The translations under genes were made by a program, and so were the position numbers. A DNA stretch of 64,000 nucleotides from Clostridia bacterium. GTDB lineage: Bacteria; Bacillota; Clostridia; Saccharofermentanales; Saccharofermentanaceae. The notes beneath the pieces are model-generated. The model saw only the letters and a program-made list of their open reading frames with translations. It was not told where the DNA came from and did not search any database. The stretch lies in assembly GCA_024403775.1 (NCBI GenBank), contig JAKSRE010000007.1, positions 1-64,000 on the forward strand, written 5' to 3'. This document shows, one piece after another, positions 1-8,225 of this stretch (the stretch's first letter is position 1; the number at the start of each line of letters is the position of its first letter).

Positions 1-189
1 GTGTCACCGCCGAGGTGACCAAAACACTTGAATCAGGTGACGCACGAAGATATTCAGGGCAATGTGTCACCGCCGAGGTGACCAAAACACTTGAATCAGG
101 TGACGCACGAAGATATTCGGGGCGATGTGTCACCGCTGAGGTGACCAAAACACTTAAATCAGGTGACGCACGAAGACAAAGATTTGGCA
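1..189. repeat. Tandem 63-bp intergenic repeat, word GGTGAC/GTCACC
   Basis: Three consecutive 63-bp units begin at 1, 64 and 127; the first two differ at only a few positions. Each unit has GTCACC, then GGTGAC 11 bp later, then GGTGAC 22 bp further on; the next unit's GTCACC follows after 30 bp (sites 3, 14, 36, 66, 77, 99, 129, 140, 162). The array reaches base 1 and probably continues outside the window. A short open frame across it merely repeats the unit and is not credible as a gene. Confidence 0.9.
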
Positions 190-345
190 GAAATGGCGAT
201 TCTGATTGGCAGATGTAGGTTTGAAGCCAAATGTTCCAATCACTGATTGGCAGAAATCGCGTTTTTGATTGGCAGATGTAGGTTTGAAGCCAAATGTTCC
301 AATCACTGATTGGCAGAAATGGCGATTTTGATTGGCAGATGAAGA
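179..345. repeat. Tandem 63-bp intergenic repeat, word TGATTGG/CCAATCA
   Basis: Directly abuts the GGTGAC array and has the same 63-bp period but a different word. TGATTGG lies at 203, 244, 266, 307 and 329, and CCAATCA at 236 and 299. The steps are 33, 8 and 22 bp, again with a 22-bp same-strand step. CCAATCA and TGATTGG meet around one base to form a near-perfect 15-bp palindrome. A single related unit recurs far away at about 27919-27950. Confidence 0.88.
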
Positions 346-504
346 TTTGGAAGCAAAACACTTCCCCCCATCAAATGGGGAGACAATGTTATAAATAAGT
401 TTACATTTATTAAGTTGCAATGTAACATCCGTGAACTAGAATATATACAGAAGTTTTTTGTCCAATGGCAACAGACTTATATCTTGGGGCATACAGGTGT
501 AATT

Positions 505-3297
505 ATGAGAAGACGTATTGCGGTATTACTGGCACAGTTGGAGGAGAGCACGCAAAAACGATTCATGGAGGCGTTTCTTGAGGAGGCGTTTGCCTATGAT
601 TTTGATGTCTGTGTTTTCTCAATGTATCAGAAGTATCAGGAGACTGAGCCACGCGCAATAGGTGATGGTAATATCTACACTCTCATACAGTTTGATAAAT
701 TCGATGGAATCATTTTGATGAGTGATACGATTCAGAATGTTGGCCAGATTGAGAGAATAGAAAGAAGACTCAAGAAGAGTTTCGATGGCCCTGTAGTTGT
801 TGTCGATAAAGATAGTCTCGTATTTGAGAACAAAGTAATGATTAATCACTATACTCCAGTAACTGAGATTATGGAGCATCTGATTAACGTTCATCAGTAT
901 AAGAAGATTGCTTTCCTTGGTGGTAGAGAAGGACATATCCATTCAGTTCAGAGATTAAATGCATATTATGACACCATGAAGAAGTACAACCTTGAGATCC
1001 GTGAAGACTGGGTTGCACATGGTAACTACTGGTATGACAGTGGTATGGAGTTTGCTGAGAGACTTATCGAGAAATATAAGGATGATATGCCTGAAGCGAT
1101 AATGGCTGCCAATGACTATATGGCTATTGCCATTGCTTCAACGCTTTCCGAACACGGATATAAAATCCCAGAAGATATAGCAATTGCAGGCTATGACTCA
1201 AATGAGGTTGGACAGCTTAGCCCAGAGCCTCTTACTTCTGCTGAGATTCCGGCAGGAGCCTGCGGTAAGATGAGTTTTTATAAACTTTTATCACTTCTTG
1301 ACGGTACACCAATTCCAGATATAAAGCTTGAGACAGAGGTTTTTGTTGGAAACAGCTGTGGATGCAAGGAATCAAAGCATACATTTAAGCATATGAATCG
1401 TCCAAGCTGGAAGACTCATCATTCTGCATTCTCATATTATTCAGATTTTAATCATATAACAGATGATATTTTGAGTCAGAGACAGACTGAGGACTTCTTT
1501 AAAACGATGTCCATTTATACATATCAGATCAGGCCTTTCGAGGATTTCTGGATGTGCCTGAACAGCCACTTTACTGATCCAATCAGCTTTATTGGAGAGA
1601 AGTCCATTAAGCATGGCTATACAGATGATATGTATATGGTTATCCACAGAGGCAGCGAGACCAAGGGTATTGGCGATGTTCAGATGGATAAAAGTTTTAG
1701 TAAGACTGAGATGCTTCCAGAACTTATGAAGGAACGCGAGAAGCCGTCGGCATTTTATTTCCTTCCTATGTTCTTTGAGGATGTAAGCTTTGGATATGTT
1801 GCTTTTAATGGTGGCAGCAGTACTCAAGTCTATAATAAGACGGTTCGTCTGTGGCTTAGAGATATTAATCAGTGTATTGAGTCGTTCTATAGACAAAGTG
1901 CACTTCATCAGTTAGTTGAGAAGATTCAGGCAGATCAGGTCAGAGACGCACTTACAGGTCTTTTCAATTACGATGGATTCTATCAGAGAATGAGAGCTAT
2001 TGCTGAGAATAATGTTGGTTCTGATAAATCAATCGGTGTTATTCTCATGGATTTAAATAATCTTAAGAGCATTAATACTGAATATGGCCGAGCAGCTGGA
2101 GACTATGCCATTTCTACGCTTGCTAACTATATAACAAGATTTACATCTACGGATGATATTTGTGGCCGCCTTTGTAATGATGAGTTTCTTATTGGATTCA
2201 TCTCGGATGACTGCGATAAGCATTATAAGGAGATTCTGGCGCAGTTTCCTGCTTCAGGACTGTCGTGCCGTATAGATGAGAATACAGAGATTAAGATCTC
2301 GGCTCATCATGCAATGCAGAGCATCTCGCTTAAGGAGATTCCTGATCTTGATGTGCTTATAAATTCTGCAGTTAATGCCAAGAATCATATTAAGGATGCA
2401 CGAAAGAGAAGACGCGATGCCTATGCGGAGATGACTCAGGAAGAAATCGAGAAGTGTAAACTCGTAGATACGATTCTTGATAAGCAGCTTCTCACTTATT
2501 ACTTCCAGCCAATCATTGATGTCAAAAATGCAAACATTTTCGGATATGAGGCGCTGATGCGATATGACAATAACAATGTTACAAATGCCGCAGTGACCGA
2601 TGATTTGCCAGAAGACAGCATAAATAATATTAAGCTTACTCCATTTGATATTTTGCAGTGCGCAAGTACACTTGGAAGACTTTATGATGTTGAGAAACAC
2701 ACTTTCGACGGAATACTAAATATCATTGAATCGGATGAGATTGTATTCAGCCATAAGAAAGTTTTTATTAACAGTATGCCTGCATATCATCTTGAAGGAG
2801 AGGATATGGAAGGTATGCTGAGCCGTCTTGATAAGCGCGATGGACAGGTTGTAATTGAGTTTACAGAGGAGTCCGAGATAGATGACAAGACCTATATGAA
2901 TCTTCGCGATGAGTTTAATGCACGTAATGCTGATATCGCGATCGATGATTATGGAAGCGGCTATTCAAATGCCAACAGTATCCTAAGATATAATCCGCGA
3001 TATGTTAAGGTTGACCGTACCCTTATATCAGATATCGATACTCTGGCTCAGAAGAGATACTTCGTACAGAGCCTTATTGAATATGCGCGTGCCAATAACA
3101 TTAAGGTGCTTGCCGAGGGCGTTGAGACTCGTGAGGAATTGAGAACAGTTATCCTTCTTGGTGCTGACTATATTCAGGGTTATTTTACTGGCCGCCCTAA
3201 TAAGGTGCCACTTAGCGAGATTGACCTTGATCTTCGTCTTATGATTCGTGATTTCTGCCGTGCGCGTGAATCACAGTCGCTTTTCGAGGGAATATAA
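505..3297 (+). CDS. LacI-type sensor / degenerate GGDEF / EAL c-di-GMP phosphodiesterase
   Basis: A predicted soluble c-di-GMP regulator of 930 residues. Residues 1-300 resemble the periplasmic-binding-like ligand domain of LacI regulators, with no helix-turn-helix in front and no membrane segment, so a cytoplasmic sugar-type ligand is plausible. A GGDEF-family domain starts near residue 482, but its signature reads L-C-N-D-E-F (about 555-560) instead of GGDEF, so cyclase activity is probably lost. The EAL domain has YEALMR (E682), DDYGSG (D814-D815), YVKVDR and EGVET, the residues expected of an active phosphodiesterase. The longer frame starts with TTG at 415; I prefer ATG 505, preceded by AGGTG and giving the LacI-like start MRRRIAVLLAQ. 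Function is inferred from domains; the ligand is unknown. Confidence 0.87.
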   Translation: MRRRIAVLLAQLEESTQKRFMEAFLEEAFAYDFDVCVFSMYQKYQETEPRAIGDGNIYTLIQFDKFDGIILMSDTIQNVGQIERIERRLKKSFDGPVVVVDKDSLVFENKVMINHYTPVTEIMEHLINVHQYKKIAFLGGREGHIHSVQRLNAYYDTMKKYNLEIREDWVAHGNYWYDSGMEFAERLIEKYKDDMPEAIMAANDYMAIAIASTLSEHGYKIPEDIAIAGYDSNEVGQLSPEPLTSAEIPAGACGKMSFYKLLSLLDGTPIPDIKLETEVFVGNSCGCKESKHTFKHMNRPSWKTHHSAFSYYSDFNHITDDILSQRQTEDFFKTMSIYTYQIRPFEDFWMCLNSHFTDPISFIGEKSIKHGYTDDMYMVIHRGSETKGIGDVQMDKSFSKTEMLPELMKEREKPSAFYFLPMFFEDVSFGYVAFNGGSSTQVYNKTVRLWLRDINQCIESFYRQSALHQLVEKIQADQVRDALTGLFNYDGFYQRMRAIAENNVGSDKSIGVILMDLNNLKSINTEYGRAAGDYAISTLANYITRFTSTDDICGRLCNDEFLIGFISDDCDKHYKEILAQFPASGLSCRIDENTEIKISAHHAMQSISLKEIPDLDVLINSAVNAKNHIKDARKRRRDAYAEMTQEEIEKCKLVDTILDKQLLTYYFQPIIDVKNANIFGYEALMRYDNNNVTNAAVTDDLPEDSINNIKLTPFDILQCASTLGRLYDVEKHTFDGILNIIESDEIVFSHKKVFINSMPAYHLEGEDMEGMLSRLDKRDGQVVIEFTEESEIDDKTYMNLRDEFNARNADIAIDDYGSGYSNANSILRYNPRYVKVDRTLISDIDTLAQKRYFVQSLIEYARANNIKVLAEGVETREELRTVILLGADYIQGYFTGRPNKVPLSEIDLDLRLMIRDFCRARESQSLFEGI

Positions 3298-3539
3298 TAT
3301 TTTTATTTTACAAAAATGAATGTATGCATTCTTTCCTCTATCTAGGCGAAAATCGAAACAAATCCCCTAAATTCGCACATTTTGGCTTGTTTATTCTCAG
3401 GTCTTCGATTAATTGTGTCCAAAAAACGATAAAAAAATAGCAATATTCTTGTAGTTTCTATTTTCGCTTAGTGCTATATTTAAAGGGCGCCTGTCTATGT
3501 ATATTCGCAGGCATATTCTGAAAGGAAAAATAACGACTT

Positions 3540-4529
3540 ATGAGAAGAAATAACGAGAGAAAACCTTTGGTTACAAATATCTACACTGCAGATCCTTCTG
3601 CACATGTATTTAATGGCAAGATTTACATATATCCTTCACATGACTTTGAGCACGATTGTCCAGATGATGACAACGGCGATCAGTACATTATGCAGGATTA
3701 TCACGTTCTTTCAATGGACAACCTTGATTCTGAGTGCGTTGACAATGGTCTTGCACTTCACGAGAATGATGTACCATGGGTAAAGAACCAGATGTGGGCT
3801 CCAGACTGTGTATGCAAGAATGGTAAGTACTATCTTGTATTCCCAGCTAAGGATCACGAAGGAAAGTTCAGAATTGGTGTTGCTGAGTCTGATTCACCAG
3901 TTGGTCCATTTAAGCCACAGGAGAACTACATCCAGGGCAGCTACAGTATTGACCCAGCTGTTTTGATTGATGATGACGGACGTACATTCTGCTACTACGG
4001 CGGTTTGTGGGGCGGTCAGCTCGAGATGTGGCAGTCAGGGGAGTTCAATCCTGATGAGCACAGACCAGAGGGCGATGAGCCAGCTCTTGGACCTATGTTT
4101 GCAGAGTTCAACGATGAGATGAATGCTTTTATCACAGAGCCTAAGCACCTCCAGATTCTTGATGAGAATGGTGAGCCACTTAAGGCTGGTGATGAGGACA
4201 GAAGATACTTCGAGGGTCCTTGGATGCACAAGCACCACGGTAAGTACTACCTCTCATATTCAACAGGTACAACACATTACCTCTGCTATGCAGAAGGTGA
4301 TTCACCAGATGGCCCATTCACATATAAGGGTCGTATCATGGAGCCAGTACTTGGCTGGACAACACATCACTCAGTAGTTGAGATTGATGGTGAGTGGTAT
4401 CTCTTCTATCACGATTGTGAGCTCTCAGGTGGTGTAACACACGAGAGATGCGTTAAGTATACAAAGCTTAACATTGATGCTGATGGTAACATCGAGACAA
4501 TTCGTCCATACGATGAGACACAGGGCTAA
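3540..4529 (+). CDS. Glycoside hydrolase family 43 (beta-xylosidase / alpha-arabinofuranosidase type)
   Basis: A 329-residue single-domain five-bladed beta-propeller glycosidase. Candidate catalytic residues are D18 in TADPSAHV (base), D138 in YSIDPAVL (pKa modulator) and E225 in YFEGPW (acid), the GH43 pattern. There is no signal peptide, so it should act in the cytoplasm on imported xylo- or arabino-oligosaccharides, in line with the cytoplasmic GH115 at 24921. Start ATG 3540 follows GAAAGGA. The upstream 240 bp contain a GCCTG/CAGGC hairpin near 3489-3512 but no clear consensus promoter. The gene stands alone and ends at an intrinsic terminator. Exact substrate cannot be told from sequence. 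Confidence 0.9.
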   Translation: MRRNNERKPLVTNIYTADPSAHVFNGKIYIYPSHDFEHDCPDDDNGDQYIMQDYHVLSMDNLDSECVDNGLALHENDVPWVKNQMWAPDCVCKNGKYYLVFPAKDHEGKFRIGVAESDSPVGPFKPQENYIQGSYSIDPAVLIDDDGRTFCYYGGLWGGQLEMWQSGEFNPDEHRPEGDEPALGPMFAEFNDEMNAFITEPKHLQILDENGEPLKAGDEDRRYFEGPWMHKHHGKYYLSYSTGTTHYLCYAEGDSPDGPFTYKGRIMEPVLGWTTHHSVVEIDGEWYLFYHDCELSGGVTHERCVKYTKLNIDADGNIETIRPYDETQG

Positions 4530-4559
4530 TAATTAACGCTTATAAGTATTATTAATAAT

Positions 4560-4602
4560 AGACACCCTCGAAGGTTTGATTCTTTGAGGGTGTTTTTGTT
4601 AT
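4560..4602 (+). terminator. Intrinsic terminator after GH43
   Basis: The stem ACACCCTCGAAGG / CTTTGAGGGTGT around a short loop is followed by a T run. It separates the GH43 gene from the DUF4304 gene. Confidence 0.88.
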
Positions 4603-4652
4603 AAATTTTGAGTTAATATATTTATAGCAAATAACCCTCAGGGGGGATCAAA

Positions 4653-5378
4653 ATGGAACTCAAAGATGTTGTAAATAAAACGCTTAAAACAGCGCTTAAA
4701 GCTAATGGTTTTAAGACCAGGGGCGCTGACTTCTGGAAAGAAATAGAAGGTGGATATCTGATGATTCATCTTAAAAGATCGATATACAATAATGGTGCTA
4801 ACGGGTTTAATTCTGAATTGTCGATTTTCGCAGTAAATAATTACGATATGACTGGCGATGTAAGTCATATCTGGATGGATTACCAGGTTGATCATCTTAC
4901 ATTAAGAGATCTTGTGCCAGAGTATGGGTACTTTACGGAAGGTATGACGAATGGCTATTTTGATCTTAATTTAAATTCTAAGTGTTCTATGAGTGGCAAG
5001 GAGTATACTTCAACGGACTGGATAGTTATTGTTAATTCAATTTTTGATACATATTTAGTTCCGTTTCTAAATAAGATTGATTCTCTTTCCTTGTTCGAGT
5101 CTATTAAGCGTGATCTTGAATTAATTCGCCAGTCAGAAAAGAGTAGTATCTATTCTTTTTATAGTAGCGTGATGAGATCGGGGATGTTTAAAGAAAATAT
5201 TCCAGGCTATGTGCAGAGTTTTAAAAGCGGGGTATATTCCCTGGAGGAAGCCAAAAAGAATATAGATCTTCTTGATAGATTTATGGATTTATATAGTGAG
5301 CATTTTCGAAAAGCATATGCCTCCTCAATAAAAGACTTTGTGAATGAAGTTTTCAGGTTAGCAGAAGAATCTTCTTAA
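4653..5378 (+). CDS. DUF4304-like protein
   Basis: A 241-residue soluble protein. The N-terminal 120 residues (LKANGFKTRGADFWKEI, then a beta strand with IHLKRS) resemble DUF4304, a family of unknown function often found in contexts linked to polymorphic-toxin immunity. No toxin gene is adjacent here, so I do not assign that role. The C-terminal half is helical and not recognised. ATG 4653 lies just after a strong AGGGGGGATC ribosome site. The gene is bounded by terminators on both sides, so it is probably monocistronic. Confidence 0.72.
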   Translation: MELKDVVNKTLKTALKANGFKTRGADFWKEIEGGYLMIHLKRSIYNNGANGFNSELSIFAVNNYDMTGDVSHIWMDYQVDHLTLRDLVPEYGYFTEGMTNGYFDLNLNSKCSMSGKEYTSTDWIVIVNSIFDTYLVPFLNKIDSLSLFESIKRDLELIRQSEKSSIYSFYSSVMRSGMFKENIPGYVQSFKSGVYSLEEAKKNIDLLDRFMDLYSEHFRKAYASSIKDFVNEVFRLAEESS

Positions 5379-5383
5379 AACAA

Positions 5384-5432
5384 AAAACTCAGTAAGAAGC
5401 TTAATTAGACTTACCTACTGAGTTTTTAATCT
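5384..5432. terminator. Bidirectional terminator between convergent genes
   Basis: AAAAACTCAGTA is mirrored by TACTGAGTTTTT with A/T runs on both sides. It sits between the plus-strand DUF4304 gene and the minus-strand DUF4214 gene and can serve both. Confidence 0.88.
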
Positions 5433-5446
5433 TGAATATTTCTAAA

Positions 5447-7873
5447 TTAATTATTCTTGAATGGAGTACCTGGATATGCAGTACCATCACAGATAATGCC
5501 GTGAGCTGGTTCGATATTGGTATTTCTATCAACCTTCATAGCTAATACCTGATCTAGTGTCAAAATGAGTTCTGGACTGTTTTTAAGTACTTCCTCATAT
5601 GTGCATACTTTCCATGAAAAGTTATTAGGTGATGTTGAGCCGTATGCTCTGTAGCTAACCCATACTTTATGCTCTTCGTCGTATGAATAAATAACGTCGC
5701 CAGTTAAAGTATTTCCCCTATAATTTTTGTAAGTCATATTTGTAATTAGAATATCTGCTGTAGGATGATCTTCAAATGTTGCGCCCTTTTCCCATGTGAA
5801 TCTATTACAGTATCGGCCATCTATCCAGATATTTTCTGAACCATAAGGAGTGATATTAGAAGAATAAATATAACCGCCAGCTATTCTGTTCCACTCTCCG
5901 TCATCATCGATAAGTTCTCTTATTCCAGTATCAGTTACTAAATCATACTGCTCACTCATCTCCTCTATAGCGCTATTCCAGTAGTCGTGAAGATTCTGAT
6001 ACCACTCGTCCTTGTTAAACTGATCAGGCTTTGTGAAAGTACCAGTTATATGTTTAGGGAATAAAGCCCAGATATCCTGGCGGCTTGTATAACCATAGTC
6101 ACCATGATTACCCTGCCCACCATAGCTTTTAGAATCACCATTAAATTCAATATTAACCAAATAGTGATAATACTGATCCCAGGTAATTTGGGCATCTGGT
6201 TCAAGAATCAGTGCCATATTTGCCATAACACTAGGGAATGAAATTGAGTGAAGGACATATGGATATGCAGATAAAGCAAAACAACCTTCATCATTAGATC
6301 CATAAGAAGCGTTACCCTTCATTACCGACTGATCTTGATAATATGGAGCAATGAGGTATGAGAAAGGTGTTGAAGATGGCTTATTAGGATCTAAAAGTCT
6401 GATAGGATAGTTTGAATACTTAACAAGATAACTCTGGACATTATCAAGGTTTTCCCATAAAGATAAACTCTCATCTACACAATTGTCATAGAGGAGATCA
6501 TAGATGTTATAAAGCTTACATGAATTAGTTTTAGAATCAGTCTCGACATAATCAATATAAGAATTATAATATGTTGTTTTTACTACTGCCTGACATACTA
6601 TTAATTCACCACCATCAGAATCGCCTGCAAAGCATATATAGCCGCCACAAAAACGGCCAGAATCGTAATCATCATATTTTATATCTACGAATCTATCTTC
6701 AGTTGGTCTAATCTCAATTCTGCCGTCATAATACTTAGAATCCTTATCAAGTAGAGCAAATGAACTTGGATCTGGGTTATTTGTCTTAACAAGAACATAT
6801 CGGTAATAGTTCTCATAAAACGGAATAATCTCATAAGTATATTGTGTTACATCAACGTCTGTTGATGGTAAAGGAGTAGCGGTAGGCATTGGTGTAGCAG
6901 TAAGTGTTGGTGTAGGATATGAATAATCATTACCACAAATGCCACAAGCGCCACCTGTAAAATATGTTGAACCCATATTACCAGAGAGGCTGCCTGGCTC
7001 AATTCCATATTCACCGCAGATAGTAAAGAATTCAGGTGAACCAGAAAATCCATTAAATATCTCTTCTCTGGAATATCCCATATCAAGCTTATCTACCCAC
7101 AAAGACTTACCACCCTCGTCAGAAGCTCGTCCGAGAAAAGCTTCATAAAGTGTCTCTACAAAACATGAATCACAGGTGTTTTTATTCAAAAACTCAGGGC
7201 TAAATACAAATCCATAAGCAACACCAGAGCCTGTATTTGTATGAGTTACGAGCTGTGATGTCCAGCCAGCCATACCATCACTGTCACATGTTCTATTCAA
7301 AATAACATTATAAAGACGCTCAACGAATAGGTTTACGAGAGCCATTTTATTAAAATCCTGCCCCTCGATATGAAAACCTCTTACAACACCATAATCTGAA
7401 CAGAGATTAGCGAATTCGAGTGAGTTTGCAAAGCCACAGAAGACACTCTCGCGGGTTGCGCCAGAATCAAGAAGGCTTACCCAGTAGTTAAAGCCAGCTT
7501 CATCTGCTTTACGTCCGAAGAAAGCATCATACATATAATTAACATAATCTGAATTAGAAGGATTGTTGCTAACAAATTCGGGGCTAAAAACAAAGCCATA
7601 AGCAACCGAACAGCCCGTTGCCTCCTTTTGAGCTAACTTTTGTGCCCAGCCGTTAAGTCCGTCTTCATCTGCAGTTCTGTTAAGGCAGACTCTGTACATT
7701 CTATTTACGAAAGCCTTAATCCCATCCATATCCACATCATTTGATACGGCTTTGTCGCTTACTTCAATACCAGATGCAAATACATCGGATTTAATTTGTA
7801 AACCTGTAAAGTTTACTGATGAGCCTATAAGCGTAATGGTCAAGGCTACTGCAAGTATCTTCTTTAGTTTCAT
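5447..7873 (-). CDS. Secreted DUF4214-repeat protein with unknown C-terminal domain
   Basis: 808 residues. An N-terminal signal peptide (MKLKKILAVALTITLIGSS, then a hydrophobic stretch) is followed by four DUF4214-type units at about residues 50-290. Their recurring phrases include [21 protein letters not shown] and FFGRKADEAGFNYW. A Thr-Pro linker (TPTLTATPMPTATPLP, about 315-345) leads to a roughly 460-residue C-terminal region rich in Tyr, Asp and Trp that I do not recognise. DUF4214 is known from surface and S-layer-associated proteins, so an extracellular role is likely. The start is preceded by a GGGGGG ribosome site. The N-terminal module closely resembles that of the proteins at 34634 and 50384. 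Confidence 0.85.
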   Translation of the reverse strand: MKLKKILAVALTITLIGSSVNFTGLQIKSDVFASGIEVSDKAVSNDVDMDGIKAFVNRMYRVCLNRTADEDGLNGWAQKLAQKEATGCSVAYGFVFSPEFVSNNPSNSDYVNYMYDAFFGRKADEAGFNYWVSLLDSGATRESVFCGFANSLEFANLCSDYGVVRGFHIEGQDFNKMALVNLFVERLYNVILNRTCDSDGMAGWTSQLVTHTNTGSGVAYGFVFSPEFLNKNTCDSCFVETLYEAFLGRASDEGGKSLWVDKLDMGYSREEIFNGFSGSPEFFTICGEYGIEPGSLSGNMGSTYFTGGACGICGNDYSYPTPTLTATPMPTATPLPSTDVDVTQYTYEIIPFYENYYRYVLVKTNNPDPSSFALLDKDSKYYDGRIEIRPTEDRFVDIKYDDYDSGRFCGGYICFAGDSDGGELIVCQAVVKTTYYNSYIDYVETDSKTNSCKLYNIYDLLYDNCVDESLSLWENLDNVQSYLVKYSNYPIRLLDPNKPSSTPFSYLIAPYYQDQSVMKGNASYGSNDEGCFALSAYPYVLHSISFPSVMANMALILEPDAQITWDQYYHYLVNIEFNGDSKSYGGQGNHGDYGYTSRQDIWALFPKHITGTFTKPDQFNKDEWYQNLHDYWNSAIEEMSEQYDLVTDTGIRELIDDDGEWNRIAGGYIYSSNITPYGSENIWIDGRYCNRFTWEKGATFEDHPTADILITNMTYKNYRGNTLTGDVIYSYDEEHKVWVSYRAYGSTSPNNFSWKVCTYEEVLKNSPELILTLDQVLAMKVDRNTNIEPAHGIICDGTAYPGTPFKNN

Positions 7874-8064
7874 ATTTCCCCCCTCGAAAATATACCTACT
7901 AATTAGTTTATTACTAAATGCGAATTATGCAAATTATTAAATAGTGAAGACGTTCAAAAAATCATGCAGAGGTAAAAATTAAAATATTTTGTTAATTTAT
8001 TCAATTGTACCAATATACGTACTAATAAAATCGTATAATGGAAGAAACGTAAGGGATTTCCTAT

Positions 8065-8187
8065 AAAAAAGCCTTCCCATTACTGAGAAGGCTCGGGTAA
8101 TCAATTAAGCACACACTGTGCGGCCCGAAGGCGATTTGATTAAAATTTTATTTGAACTCGCTGTGTAATTGAATAGGGAATCAATTA
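8065..8187 (-). ncRNA. tracrRNA of the type II-A system
   Basis: On the plus strand, 8160-8178 matches 19 consecutive bases of the CRISPR repeat, and the match extends imperfectly to about 8150-8183. The minus-strand transcript therefore carries an anti-repeat. Downstream on that strand come a GCC-TTCG-GGC tetraloop hairpin, a GCACA-GTG-TGTGC hairpin, and a terminal AGCCTTC/GAAGGCT stem followed by a T run ending near 8065. This is the anti-repeat, nexus and terminator order of Cas9 tracrRNAs. Length is about 123 nt if transcription starts near 8187. The RNA is antisense to the upstream region of cas9. Confidence 0.9.
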
Positions 8188-8193
8188 CATCTA

Positions 8194-8224
8194 ATTATAA
8201 TCACAACTGGAGGGGAATTGTCAA
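8194..8224 (-). promoter_or_regulatory. Probable tracrRNA promoter overlapping the cas9 start
   Basis: On the minus strand TTGACA (8224-8219) and TATAAT (8199-8194) are separated by 19 bp. Both boxes match consensus, although the spacer is 2 bp longer than ideal. The boxes cover the cas9 ribosome-binding site and end two bases before its ATG at 8226. Confidence 0.65.
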
Positions 8225-8225
8225 G

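Noticed and set aside
15..420. Open frames on both strands across the 1-345 repeats
   Set aside because: They translate the repeat unit, have no ribosome sites and overlap each other; tandem repeats with a length divisible by three keep frames open by chance.
8150..8183. A lone CRISPR repeat upstream of cas9
   Set aside because: It is the anti-repeat of the tracrRNA read from the other strand; it continues into nexus and terminator hairpins.
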